Source: UBA5794 sp965368815
Lineage (GTDB): Bacteria; Actinomycetota; Acidimicrobiia; Spongiisociales; UBA5794
NCBI GenBank assembly: GCA_965368815.1
Contig: CBDUOH010000004.1
Span: forward strand, 1-51,107
DNA: 51,107 nt
Direction of reading: 5' to 3'
In this document: piece after piece, positions 32,286 to 40,762 of the stretch
Position numbering within the stretch: the stretch's first letter is position 1
Layout: every line of letters begins with the position of its first letter
Notes under the pieces: model-generated
What the model was told of the DNA's origin: nothing
What the model saw: the letters and a program-made list of their open reading frames with translations, nothing else
Databases searched by the model: none
Program-made: the position numbers and the translations under genes

Positions 32286-33691
32286 GCGCTCTCCTTGCTG
32301 ACGTCGACGAAGTGGCCGGCTATGGCCGCTGCGGCTGCCATCGCCGGTGAGACGAGGTGGGTGCGACCGTCGCGCCCCTGTCGACCCTCGAAGTTGCGGT
32401 TCGATGTCGACGCGGCCCGTTCGCCCGGTTCGAGCCGATCGGGGTTCATGGCAAGGCACATCGAACAGCCGGCCTCACGCCATTCGAGTCCCGCCTCAAC
32501 GAAGATCTTGTCGAGTCCCTCCGCCTCGGCTTGCTCCTTGACGAGGCCGGAACCGGGAACGACGAGACCGGTGACGTGCTCCGAGATGGTGTTCCCTGCA
32601 AGAACGGCTGCTGCTGCCCGGAGATCCTCGATACGTCCGTTGGTGCACGATCCGATGAACACGCGATCGATCTCGATTTCGGTGATCGGCGTGCCCGCCT
32701 CCAGATCCATGTATGCGAGCGCACGCTCGATCGAGTCCCGCTCGACCGGATCGGTCACGTCGTCCGGTGAAGGTATCGATGCCGAGACGGGGAGCGTCTG
32801 GCCCGGGTTCGTGCCCCACGACACGTATGGCTCGAGCGTCGTGGCGTCGATGACGAGCTCAGCGTCGAACGTTGCGTCGTCGTCGGTTCGGAGCGTTCTC
32901 CACAGGTCGAGGGCATCGTCCCAATCCGATCCCTGTGGAGCCATCGGACGACCCTTGAGGTACGCGAACGTGGTTTCGTCCGGAGCAATCATCCCAGCTC
33001 GGGCGCCCGCCTCGATGCTCATGTTGCAGATGGTCATCCGCCCCTCCATCGATAGGTTCTCGATGGTGGATCCGCGGTACTCAAGGACATAACCGGTGGC
33101 CCCGGCCGTCCCGATCTCAGCAATGACGGCAAGAATGATGTCTTTCGCGGTGACCCCGGTCGGGAGCTCCCCATCGACGGTGATGGCCATCGACTTGGCC
33201 TTCCGCTGCTGGAGTGTCTGGGTCGCCAGGACGTGTTCAACCTCAGATGTGCCGATACCGAACGCAAGAGCACCGAACGCACCGTGGGTGGCCGTGTGGG
33301 AATCACCGCACACGATTGTCATGCCCGGCTGCGTGATGCCTTGTTCGGGTCCGATCACATGGACGATGCCTTGGCGTTTGTCGTCGATGTCGAACAGTTT
33401 GATACCCGTCGATGCCGTGTTCCTGCGGAGGGTGTCGATCTGCTTCACCGACATCGGGTCTTCGATTCCCTGTTCTCGCGGTGTCGTGGGCACAGCGTGG
33501 TCGATGGTCGCAAGCGTGAGGTCCGGTCGGCGGACGGTGCGATTGCTGATCGAGATCGACTCGAACGCCTGCGGTGACGTGACTTCGTGAACGAGGTGGA
33601 GATCTATGTAGATCAGGGCAGGTCCGTCGTCGTCCTGACGGACGACGTGGCTGTCCCACACCTTGTCAAACAACGTTCTTGGCTGTGGCAT
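32282..33691 (-). CDS. leuC: 3-isopropylmalate dehydratase large subunit
   Basis: A 469-residue aconitase-family protein. The iron-sulfur ligands are visible in FIGSCTNGRIEDL and in GCSMCLAMNPD; the N-terminus MPQPRTLFDKVWDSHVV and VCGDSHTATHGAFGALAFG are typical. RBS CAGGAG lies seven bases before ATG 33691. It starts the leuC-leuD operon, with a 91-base divergent promoter region to the next gene. No leader peptide or T-box was seen in that region. Confidence 0.97.
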   Translation of the reverse strand: MPQPRTLFDKVWDSHVVRQDDDGPALIYIDLHLVHEVTSPQAFESISISNRTVRRPDLTLATIDHAVPTTPREQGIEDPMSVKQIDTLRRNTASTGIKLFDIDDKRQGIVHVIGPEQGITQPGMTIVCGDSHTATHGAFGALAFGIGTSEVEHVLATQTLQQRKAKSMAITVDGELPTGVTAKDIILAVIAEIGTAGATGYVLEYRGSTIENLSMEGRMTICNMSIEAGARAGMIAPDETTFAYLKGRPMAPQGSDWDDALDLWRTLRTDDDATFDAELVIDATTLEPYVSWGTNPGQTLPVSASIPSPDDVTDPVERDSIERALAYMDLEAGTPITEIEIDRVFIGSCTNGRIEDLRAAAAVLAGNTISEHVTGLVVPGSGLVKEQAEAEGLDKIFVEAGLEWREAGCSMCLAMNPDRLEPGERAASTSNRNFEGRQGRDGRTHLVSPAMAAAAAIAGHFVDVSKESA

Positions 33692-33782
33692 GTGACTCCT
33701 GGAGCGGGTCGGGGCAAGGGTAGGCGTTCAATGGCGCCTTCGATAAACCGACGTTCCGCGTGGGCATACCTACGCTCCTGAT

Positions 33783-34304
33783 GTGCCCTGGATTCTCGGA
33801 CTCCTCGCGTCGGTCGTTCTCGCTGCCCCGTTCGGGTCTGCCAGTGCGGCTGCCGTTGGCGACACGAACGGCCTCGAGGTGCTTGTCACCGTCGAGTACG
33901 AGTCCGGCGCCGAGGCAGTCATCGCTCGCCCCTTCTCCCAGTTCGAGGAGTTACCGCCGACGGCAATGGTCGACAACGGGGACGGCACATGGACGACCGT
34001 CGTCCGTCTGCCGACGTTCGAGAACTGGACAGTGGCGTTCGAGGCGTTTCCCGCCGGTGGGGGTTCGGATGTCTCCGATGGCGCTACGTTGATCGACATG
34101 GGTGTCGACCCGGTGGTAGTCACCCCGGACGTCGAGGCTCCGCTGCCCGCAGACCCGCTGATCCCCGACGGTTCGTGGTGGCTCATCATCGGCATCGGCC
34201 TTGCCATCGCCGCACTGATTGCCCTCAGCGTCTGGACATTCGGCGGAGACCCCGATGACGGGACATCCGCAACGGACGACGAGTTGGAGACCCCGGGGGA
34301 CTGA
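33783..34304 (+). CDS. signal-peptide, single C-terminal helix membrane protein
   Basis: A 173-residue protein from GTG 33783. A signal peptide (residues 1-24) is followed by an outer domain of about 105 residues with strands (LEVLVTVEYESGAEAVIARPF, NGDGTWTTVVRLPTFENW) and an acidic linker, then one membrane helix (SWWLIIGIGLAIAALIALSV) and an acidic inner tail. No family recognised. TACGCT (33771-33776) is six bases before the GTG, fitting a leaderless start. The gene ends just before the regulator promoter. Confidence 0.65.
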   Translation: MPWILGLLASVVLAAPFGSASAAAVGDTNGLEVLVTVEYESGAEAVIARPFSQFEELPPTAMVDNGDGTWTTVVRLPTFENWTVAFEAFPAGGGSDVSDGATLIDMGVDPVVVTPDVEAPLPADPLIPDGSWWLIIGIGLAIAALIALSVWTFGGDPDDGTSATDDELETPGD

Positions 34305-34308
34305 TCCC

Positions 34309-34350
34309 TTGACAAATGGTCGGGATTCGCCGAATATTCGTGTTCTCCCG
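34309..34350 (+). promoter_or_regulatory. promoter with palindromic operator for the ArsR-type regulator
   Basis: TTGACA (34309-34314) and AATATT (34333-34338) are separated by 18 bases. The -10 lies in a 30-base palindrome CGGGA-N5-CGAATATTCG-N5-TCCCG (34321-34350), centred at 34335/34336. Both the position and the ArsR-type gene just after it point to self-repression. If this promoter is used, the start codon of the gene must lie downstream of about 34345. Confidence 0.6.
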
Positions 34351-34957
34351 ACAAGCGAGGTCGATCATCGGCTCACCTGCACCGAAGGAACGTGACCAAC
34401 TCGGCCACACCCTCGACTACGACCTGGAACCAGCTGTTGTCGTGTCGACGACGGCTCAGCTCAAGGCGATGGCCGATGATACGAGGGAGGCCATCGTCGG
34501 GTTGCTCTCAGAACGGGCAGCCACCGTGAGTCAGCTCGCTGACATACTCGGGAAGCCGAAAGGCACGGTCGGCTATCACGCCAAGGTGCTTGAGGAGGCC
34601 GGCCTGATCCGGGTCGTCCGGACACGAAAGGTCCGGGCGATGACCGAGAAGTACTACGGCAGGACCGGGAAGACGATCATCTTCGAGCGGTCGCCGAAAG
34701 CGGATGACCCGCTGTGGATGGTCAACGACGCGCTCAGGCACATGACCGTCGATCCTGATGCGCCGTTCCCGATGTTCACGTCGCGCGTCGCGCGCATCCC
34801 ACAGTCCCGGGTTGCCGAGTTCGCCGAACGTGTCGTTGCCCTCGCCGAGGAGTTCCTCGAACTGCCGCGTCAGGGGGACACCGTCTACGGGTTCCTCGCC
34901 GGTGTCTTCCCGACCGATCTACCGACGTTCAAGGATGAGGAGAACGCCGATGAGTAG
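34316..34957 (+). CDS. ArsR-type winged-helix transcriptional regulator
   Basis: A protein of up to 213 residues. The winged helix is clear (LKAMADDTREAIVGLLSERAATVSQLADILGKPKGTVGYHAKVLEEAGLIRVV, about residues 49-101), followed by an effector part with RAMTEKYYGRTGKTIIFERS and a helical C-terminus. No metal-binding cysteine cluster is present, so it is probably not a metal sensor. The start is uncertain: ATG 34316 lies inside the promoter inferred above, and GTG 34340 and GTG 34442 are in frame; the homologous-looking DYDLEP segment suggests a start before 34424. It overlaps the MFS gene, which it likely controls. Confidence 0.75.
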   Translation: MVGIRRIFVFSRQARSIIGSPAPKERDQLGHTLDYDLEPAVVVSTTAQLKAMADDTREAIVGLLSERAATVSQLADILGKPKGTVGYHAKVLEEAGLIRVVRTRKVRAMTEKYYGRTGKTIIFERSPKADDPLWMVNDALRHMTVDPDAPFPMFTSRVARIPQSRVAEFAERVVALAEEFLELPRQGDTVYGFLAGVFPTDLPTFKDEENADE

Positions 34958-36383
34958 TGAGCAGATGTCGGATCGGGCTGTGGAACCGCGCAAGCCGGCC
35001 CGGGTGCCGCTGGGGATGAACTATTGGAAACTGTGGACGGCAAGTGTCGTATCGAACCTCGGCGACGGTGTTGCCCAGATCGCCTATCCATGGCTGGCGT
35101 CGGCGGTCACCCGTGACCCGGTCCTCATCGCGTTGATCGCGGTCGCCCAACGACTGCCCTGGCTGCTCTTCACGCTCCCGGCCGGCGTGATCACCGATCG
35201 GGTGGATCGCAAGAAGATCATGTCGTGGACTTCGGTGTTCCGGACCGTGCTCACCGGTCTTGTGACGGTGGTCGTCCTGATGCAGACGGACATGCTCCCG
35301 ACACCGTCCGAGATCGTCGACGGTGCGGAGTTCTCCACGAACCTGTTCGTCTACGGGACGTTGCTGGTTGCATCGTTGTTGTTCGGCATGGCCGAGGTCC
35401 TGTTCGACAATTCAGCCCAGACGATTCTGCCTGCGATCGTCGAGCCGGAAGGACTCGAGAAGGCCAACGGCCGGCTCTGGGGTGCCGAGATGGTCGCCAA
35501 CTCGTTTGCGGGGCCACCGCTGGGAAGCGTGATGATCGGAGTTGCCTTCGCACTCCCGTTCTTCTTCGACATGGGGACCTTTGCCGTCGCGGCGGTCTTC
35601 ATCTTCCTGCTGACCGGAGCGTTCGCATCGCCGACCGAGTCCGGTGTCGCTCATACCGGCAAGCGGGCCAAGGGCAGTTTCGTGGCAGACATCAAGCAAG
35701 GGGTGTCGTGGCTTTGGGGTCATTCGTTGCTTCGGCCGATGGCGATCATCCTCGGCTTGCTCAATGGATTGGGTGCGGTGACCGCTGCGACCTTCATCCT
35801 CTTCGCGCAAGAAGTGCTCGGCGTCGATGCCTTCACGTTCGCGCTGCTCGGAGTGGCAGGAGCGGTCGGTGGGGTCGTCGGTTCCGTCGCGGCACCCAGG
35901 ATCTCTGAGAAACTCGGATCGGGTACGTCGCTGTATCTCACGCTCGCCGGTCAGGCGGTACTCACCGCCGCGATCGGCATTTCATCCAACTGGGTTGTCG
36001 TTGCCTTGCTCTTTGGTGTGTTCACCGTCACTGCGGTGTTGTGGAACGTGATCACCGTGTCGTTGCGGCAGACCATCATCCCGGATCACCTGCTCGGGCG
36101 GGTCAACAGCGTGTATCGGTTCTTTGCGTGGGGCATGATGCCGATCGGGCTCGGCATCGGTGGGCTCCTCGTCTCGCTCGGGGAGGCGACAGGGCTGTCG
36201 CGCTCGACGTCATTGAGACTTCCGTACTTCGTAGCGGCGGTGGCGGCGCTCATCATGTTCTTCTGGGCGGCCCCGAAACTCACGACCGACAAGATCGAGG
36301 CAGCTCGCGCCGAAGGCGTGGCCCAGCGTCAGGCTCGGAAGGCCGCGAAGGCCCAGGGCGAGGATGCATCGGAACCACAGTGA
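34950..36383 (+). CDS. MFS efflux transporter
   Basis: A 477-residue protein from ATG 34950, overlapping the regulator stop, with GAGGAGA upstream. Twelve membrane helices are expected; motif A appears as AGVITDRVDRKKIM between helices 2 and 3. The family pattern (SVVSNLGDGVAQIAYPWL, GPPLGSVMIG, LRQTIIPDHLLGRVNSVYRFFAWG) is that of MFS_3/EntS-like exporters. The C-terminal tail is basic then acidic. Pairing with an ArsR-type repressor suggests drug or metabolite efflux induced by its substrate. Confidence 0.9.
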   Translation: MSSEQMSDRAVEPRKPARVPLGMNYWKLWTASVVSNLGDGVAQIAYPWLASAVTRDPVLIALIAVAQRLPWLLFTLPAGVITDRVDRKKIMSWTSVFRTVLTGLVTVVVLMQTDMLPTPSEIVDGAEFSTNLFVYGTLLVASLLFGMAEVLFDNSAQTILPAIVEPEGLEKANGRLWGAEMVANSFAGPPLGSVMIGVAFALPFFFDMGTFAVAAVFIFLLTGAFASPTESGVAHTGKRAKGSFVADIKQGVSWLWGHSLLRPMAIILGLLNGLGAVTAATFILFAQEVLGVDAFTFALLGVAGAVGGVVGSVAAPRISEKLGSGTSLYLTLAGQAVLTAAIGISSNWVVVALLFGVFTVTAVLWNVITVSLRQTIIPDHLLGRVNSVYRFFAWGMMPIGLGIGGLLVSLGEATGLSRSTSLRLPYFVAAVAALIMFFWAAPKLTTDKIEAARAEGVAQRQARKAAKAQGEDASEPQ

Positions 36384-36385
36384 TG

Positions 36386-36405
36386 GTGACGCGGAACGCG
36401 GTCAC
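36386..36405. terminator. short hairpin between convergent genes
   Basis: GTGAC-GCG-GAA-CGCG-GTCAC forms a five-base outer stem and a three-base inner stem with one bulge, three bases after the MFS stop. The HAD gene ends at 36438 on the other strand. No T-tract. Confidence 0.35.
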
Positions 36406-36437
36406 ACGCCATTTGATCAAGCCGTCGATGGCTGCGT

Positions 36438-37220
36438 CTAGGACCGCTTCCGGGTTGCCGCGTAGAACGCAGCGGCACCGAGCGCTGCTGCCCCCGCGCC
36501 CGCTGCGACCCATGCCTTCTTCGGCGGAGCAGGAACCCTTGGGCCGAGGCTGACGGGACGCTGGAACTCAAGAATGCTCCACCCACGTTCGGTCGCTGTT
36601 TCCCTGAGCTCCTTCTCCGGGTTCACGGCCACGGGGTTTCCGACGATCTCGAGCATGGGCAGATCGGTGTAGCTGTCGGTATAGGCGAATGACTTGTCGA
36701 GGTCGATGCCGTCGCGTTCGGCCGCCCGCTTCATGGCGAGTGTCTTGCCCGGGCCCATGACGTACTGCTCGAGTTCCGGGACGTAACGTCCGAGCCCATC
36801 GGTGCGGATCTTCGTGGCGATGACGTTCTCGATCCCGACCATGCGTGCGATTGGTCGAACGAATTCCTCAGGGCTCGCGGACACGACATACACCTCGCGG
36901 CCGGAACGTTGATGTTCGTCGATCAGGAACAGTGCTTCGGCGAATACCAGTGGTTCGATGACCTCATCGAGGGTCTGGGCGACGATCGCATCGATCTCGG
37001 CCTTGTGCCACCCCGACACAAGGTCGAGCATTTCGTTGCGGGCGCGGTCCAAATCGTCCTCGTCGGCGCCGAACAGCATGTAGGACATCTGTGCGATCCC
37101 GAGGCGCACGAGCGTCTTGCGCTGGAGAAAGCCTGCCTTGTACAGCGGCTTGCCGAACGCAAGTGTCGACGATCCGGCGATGATCGTCTTGTCGAGGTCG
37201 AAAAATGCTGCTTCGGTCAT
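36438..37220 (-). CDS. HAD-family phosphatase with C-terminal helix
   Basis: A 260-residue HAD-IB-like protein: motif I FFDLDKTIIAG, motif II SASPEEF, the lysine region GPGKTLAMKRA, and motif III AYTDSYTDLPMLE. The arrangement (helical cap, LFGADEDDLDRARNEML) resembles SerB/PSP-type phosphatases and 1-acylglycerophosphate-linked HAD proteins. The C-terminus is a short hydrophobic helix with a basic end (GAAAFYAATRKRS), so it may be membrane-tethered. TACAAT lies seven bases before ATG 37220 on the reverse strand, a leaderless pattern. Confidence 0.88.
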   Translation of the reverse strand: MTEAAFFDLDKTIIAGSSTLAFGKPLYKAGFLQRKTLVRLGIAQMSYMLFGADEDDLDRARNEMLDLVSGWHKAEIDAIVAQTLDEVIEPLVFAEALFLIDEHQRSGREVYVVSASPEEFVRPIARMVGIENVIATKIRTDGLGRYVPELEQYVMGPGKTLAMKRAAERDGIDLDKSFAYTDSYTDLPMLEIVGNPVAVNPEKELRETATERGWSILEFQRPVSLGPRVPAPPKKAWVAAGAGAAALGAAAFYAATRKRS

Positions 37221-37399
37221 GACACGGATTGTATCGGCCGCCAACGATTGCCCCGTGAGCCATTCATCCCGTTCCCATGTCGCACGCACACCTTCAATCG
37301 ATCGAAACCAGCTGATACGGTGACGACACTTCCCTCCTGCACGAGGAGGTTCATCTGTCCGTCGTCGCTCTTTGGTCCGACACCGACCACCTGCTCAGT

Positions 37400-37894
37400 G
37401 TGCTTGCTCCCCTTGGACTCGCCGTTTCGCGCCCCCCATCTCTCGTCATCGATCTCGACCCCATCGGCCCCTCGTATGACTCGCCGTTCACGCTCGCCGA
37501 CCTCGCCACCGATGGTCCGACCGCAGCCCAACTCAAGCCGGAGCGGAACGGGACGAGCATCCTTCCGAACGGCGGCGTGGCGATCGGTGACGCCGCGGAG
37601 ATCGTGCGGGCGCTCACTCGGACGTGGCCCAACGTGGTGCTTCGCTGCGATCCGAGGTCCGAGCCTCCCGACAGCGCGGTTGCCATTCTCCCGCTCCTAC
37701 CGGGACCCTTTGCGAGCCGACGCGGCCATCGTTCGATCTATCAGGACCTCGGCCTCGGCGTGCAACCACCCGAGGGTGCGTTCATCCTGCCGCGACCGAC
37801 GCCGTCGACACTGCACGCCCTGACAAGGCTCGAGAACGTACCGATCCGATCACGATGGCTGAGGGCGCTTGCGAAGTTGTGGGGATCGCCGTGA
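37400..37894 (+). CDS. CpaE-like (P-loop-lacking) Tad locus protein
   Basis: A 164-residue product from GTG 37400; the frame is open upstream and SVVALWSDTDHLLS looks coding, so the true start may be the CTG at 37355, four bases after AGGAGGT. The segment SLVIDLDPIGPSYDSPFTLADL and SILPNGGV look like the MinD/CpaE fold, but no Walker A is visible. It lies immediately before tadA, as the septum-site/CpaE-like gene does in actinobacterial Tad loci. Its role would be pilus placement or assembly. It overlaps tadA by four bases. Confidence 0.6.
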   Translation: MLAPLGLAVSRPPSLVIDLDPIGPSYDSPFTLADLATDGPTAAQLKPERNGTSILPNGGVAIGDAAEIVRALTRTWPNVVLRCDPRSEPPDSAVAILPLLPGPFASRRGHRSIYQDLGLGVQPPEGAFILPRPTPSTLHALTRLENVPIRSRWLRALAKLWGSP

Positions 37895-38952
37895 ACGACG
37901 TCGATCGCATCGTTGCTTCGATCGTTCGCTCCGACGTACCCCTGACCAGGGAATCCGTTGTGCGAGCCGCAGCGGCCGTGAAACCCACCGAGGCACCATT
38001 GGCACCACACAGGGTGATCCACGATGCGACCGACGCCATCGTCGGCCTCGGGCCGCTTGAACCGATTCTGCGCGATCCAGGTGTATCTGATGTTCTCGTC
38101 AATGGTGCCACAGAGGTGTGGGTCGAGCGCGACGGTGTGCTCGAAAGAGTCGATGTCACATTCGGTTCCGACAAGGCCCTTGTGGCAGCGGTTCGCAGGA
38201 CGATTGCCCCCCTCGGACTTCGGTTGGATCGAGCCGTTCCCGCTGTCGACGCCAGGCTCGCCGATGGATCACGATTGCACGCGATCATTCCGCCCGCGTC
38301 CGTCGATGGTCCGGTGGTTGCGATCCGGCGCTTCATCCAGGCAGTCGATGATCTCGGCGACCTGGTGGCCCGGGGGGCGATACCGGCGTCTGGGGCAGAG
38401 ATGCTTTCGGAGGCCGTGGTCGCCAGGTCCAACATCCTGGTTGTCGGTGGAACCGGCGCGGGGAAGACGACGATCCTGAACCTGCTCGCTGCCACCATTG
38501 ACCGTGGAGAACGGATTGTGACGATCGAGGACGCAGCCGAGCTCAGCTTCTCCGGACATGTGGTTCGCCTTGAGGCGCACCCTCCCAACGTCGAGGGGAG
38601 CGGTGAGATCACGATCAGGTCACTGCTCAAGTATGCCCTCCGTCTCCGGCCGGATCGGATCATCGTGGGGGAGGTCAGGGGCCCCGAGGCCGCTGACATG
38701 ATCCAGGCGATGAACACCGGTCACGCAGGCTCGATGTCGACGTTGCACGCCAACAGTCCCTCTTCGGCGCTCGATCGCCTCGAAGTCCTCGCTGCCCAAC
38801 TCGGCGTGGCGGTATCCCCTACGACGGTCAGGCAACAGATCCTGTCGGCGTTCGATCTCGTGGTTCATGTCGGCCGGCGGGAACGCCGGAGAGTCGTGAG
38901 ATCAATCCATCGCGTGGCGCCCGACGGACTCGAGGAGGTGTCCACGTGGTGA
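37891..38952 (+). CDS. tadA: Tad/type II secretion ATPase TadA
   Basis: A 353-residue ATPase from GTG 37891. Walker A GGTGAGKTT, the Asp box region IVTIEDAAELSF, Walker B RIIVGEVRGPEAADM and the His box TGHAGSMSTLHAN are complete. The N-terminal domain (GLGPLEPILRDPGVSDVLVNG) is typical of TadA/CpaF. It powers Flp-pilus assembly at the membrane with TadB and TadC. Its stop overlaps the tadB start. Confidence 0.95.
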   Translation: MNDVDRIVASIVRSDVPLTRESVVRAAAAVKPTEAPLAPHRVIHDATDAIVGLGPLEPILRDPGVSDVLVNGATEVWVERDGVLERVDVTFGSDKALVAAVRRTIAPLGLRLDRAVPAVDARLADGSRLHAIIPPASVDGPVVAIRRFIQAVDDLGDLVARGAIPASGAEMLSEAVVARSNILVVGGTGAGKTTILNLLAATIDRGERIVTIEDAAELSFSGHVVRLEAHPPNVEGSGEITIRSLLKYALRLRPDRIIVGEVRGPEAADMIQAMNTGHAGSMSTLHANSPSSALDRLEVLAAQLGVAVSPTTVRQQILSAFDLVVHVGRRERRRVVRSIHRVAPDGLEEVSTW

Positions 38953-39608
38953 TGTGGATCCTGGTTGCGGTCGGCATCGGAGCCGGATTGCCGTGGTGGA
39001 TGGTGCTTGCCGCAGCTGGGGTGGCCATGTCTCCTGTCAAGGGCACCGTGGCAATCATCGGCGTGGCCTTGGTGCTCGAGTCGGTCCGAAAACGCCGCTC
39101 TGACCCTTCCGTCGATGAGGCCGATCTTCTGCGACGCATCGCCTCGTCGGTCGCCGCTGGGGCGACCCTCCGGGAAGCCATTGTTGCCGTGGACGTCGGC
39201 GAACCGTACGGGACGGTCGGGCGTCTTTGCAGGGCAGGCGCACCCATCGCAGAAGTGGGCACCGCGATGAAGCAGGTGTTGCCGGTCAACGGTCGTCGGT
39301 TCGCCTCGTTGTGCGCCATGTCCGAACTCACCGGAGCCCCGGTGGGAGACGCGTTGCGCTCGTGCGCGGACCGGGCTGCACGAGATGCGGAGAATCGCAG
39401 GAAGCTGCGTACATCGCTCGCACAGGTACGAATGTCAGCATGGGTCGTCGGTGTTGCGCCCCTCGCATTGACCGGCATCGTCGTCGCGGCTCGGGGAATC
39501 CCTGAGCCGGGCGGAGCCATCATTGTCGTACCCATGGCGGTCGGGTTCATCCTCGAAGCCGTGGGCATGGGCATCGTGCTCACCCTCTCGCAGCGGGCAA
39601 TCGGATGA
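38946..39608 (+). CDS. tadB: TadB-like pilus platform protein
   Basis: A 220-residue type II secretion F-domain protein. GTG 38946 is used, but GTG 38949 and ATG 38952 are equally possible. Two N-terminal membrane helices, a cytoplasmic four-helix region (LLRRIASSVAAGATLREAIV, GAPVGDALRSCADRAARDAENRRKL) and two C-terminal helices follow the TadB layout. It is shorter than proteobacterial TadB, as usual in actinobacteria. It forms the inner-membrane platform with TadC. Confidence 0.85.
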   Translation: MVMWILVAVGIGAGLPWWMVLAAAGVAMSPVKGTVAIIGVALVLESVRKRRSDPSVDEADLLRRIASSVAAGATLREAIVAVDVGEPYGTVGRLCRAGAPIAEVGTAMKQVLPVNGRRFASLCAMSELTGAPVGDALRSCADRAARDAENRRKLRTSLAQVRMSAWVVGVAPLALTGIVVAARGIPEPGGAIIVVPMAVGFILEAVGMGIVLTLSQRAIG

Positions 39609-40210
39609 TTGTGACGGGAACGGTTGCTGCGGCTCTGGTTCGGCTGATCGTTCCGAAGAGGGTGCAACCGTTCGCTGTCGCGGGGACACTCGGACTCGCT
39701 GTTGCTCCGCCGCTCGCGGTGGCGGCACCACTGGGTGTCTGGATCACTCGGCGGTCCCGAGCCATCTCTGCCGAGCGGCGAGCGAGCCGGCTGGCGCGAT
39801 CCGACGGATTGCTCGCCGTGGAGTTGGTCGCTGCTGGTGTCGCCGCGGGGGTGGCGTTCGATGCAGCGCTGACCACTGCCGCGTCGGAGATCGGGGGTGA
39901 CGTTGCTCGCTCGATGATGCAGCGACTCCGGACGTTTCGCCGCGATGACGGAGGTTCGGACGATGACGATCCCATCGCCACCCTCATTGCGATCGCTCGG
40001 CGATCAGAAGCTTCGGGCTCGAGGCTTGCGGACGAGCTGCGTGCTCTCGCAGAAACCGGGTACGCCATCGACGCTGCTGCAACAGCGGAACGGCTCGCCC
40101 GACTTCCCGTGACGATGCTCTTCCCCCTTGCCCTCTTGATCCTGCCGGGCTTCATCCTCGTGGCCGTCGCACCGGCCCTGATCAGTGGAATCACGCGGCT
40201 CGGGTTGTGA
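39605..40210 (+). CDS. tadC: TadC-like pilus platform protein
   Basis: A 201-residue F-domain protein starting at ATG 39605, inside the tadB stop. An N-terminal pair of hydrophobic segments, a helical cytoplasmic part (LLAVELVAAGVAAGVAFDAAL, ALAETGYAIDAAATAERLARL) and the C-terminal pair with PVTMLFPLALLILPGFILVAVAP are typical of TadC. It partners TadB. The Flp-like pilin gene follows after 25 bases. Confidence 0.85.
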   Translation: MIVTGTVAAALVRLIVPKRVQPFAVAGTLGLAVAPPLAVAAPLGVWITRRSRAISAERRASRLARSDGLLAVELVAAGVAAGVAFDAALTTAASEIGGDVARSMMQRLRTFRRDDGGSDDDDPIATLIAIARRSEASGSRLADELRALAETGYAIDAAATAERLARLPVTMLFPLALLILPGFILVAVAPALISGITRLGL

Positions 40211-40235
40211 CAGAGCCGACCAGAAAGGAACAGTC

Positions 40236-40400
40236 ATGCAATCAGAATCCGGTCAGGCGACCGCCGAATATGCCCTCGTGCTCGTGGCTGCTGCCATCGT
40301 TGCTCTCGCGCTGATCACGTGGGCGTCGACGACCGACACCCTCCCGGCGTTCTTCAACTCTGTGATCCAGAGAGTCATATCCGTCGCGAACAGCGTCTGA
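40236..40400 (+). CDS. Flp-type pilin
   Basis: A 54-residue protein from ATG 40236, with AAAGGAA upstream. A short polar N-terminus QSESGQATAEYALVL carries the Gly/Ala-x-x-x-x-Glu-Tyr pattern of Flp prepilins, followed by a hydrophobic helix (VAAAIVALALITWA) and a C-terminal helix. It would be cut and assembled as the pilus subunit. No prepilin peptidase (TadV) gene is present in the window. It overlaps the next gene by one base. Confidence 0.82.
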   Translation: MQSESGQATAEYALVLVAAAIVALALITWASTTDTLPAFFNSVIQRVISVANSV

Positions 40401-40762
40401 TGCGATTTGAGCAAGGGAGCGCCGTGGTCGAGTTCGCACTTGTGCTGCCTCTCATCCTGATGCTCCTGTTCGGCGTGATCGAGGTTGCCGTCGTGGCCAG
40501 AACTGAGATCCAACTCGTCCACGCGGCCAGAGAGGGAGCGCGGGAGGCAGCTGCATCGCCTGATACGTCTCGTGCGGTGTCGGCCGTCCGGGCGGCGCTC
40601 GGTGACAATGGTTCCGTGGCTCGAATTGCGGTATCGCGGCCGTCAACCGTCGGCGAAACGGCTTCCGTCTCCGTCCGGGTGCCTTATCGGATCGCCGCAC
40701 CGGTCTTCGGAGGTTTCGTCGTCACACTGTCGTCGCATGCGTCCATGCGGGTGGAGCGGTGA
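40400..40762 (+). CDS. tadE: TadE-like pseudopilin
   Basis: A 120-residue protein starting at ATG 40400. The N-terminus FEQGSAVVEFALVLPLILMLLFGVIE is the classic TadE helix, followed by an outer domain of about 80 residues (AAREGAREAAASPD, ARIAVSRPSTVGETASVSVRVPY). Minor pseudopilins of this type prime pilus assembly. It overlaps the following TadG-like gene by four bases. Confidence 0.88.
   Translation: MRFEQGSAVVEFALVLPLILMLLFGVIEVAVVARTEIQLVHAAREGAREAAASPDTSRAVSAVRAALGDNGSVARIAVSRPSTVGETASVSVRVPYRIAAPVFGGFVVTLSSHASMRVER

Noticed and set aside
32295..33092. Plus-strand frame of 265 codons opposite leuC.
   Set aside because: Ser/Arg-rich shadow of the leuC coding strand.
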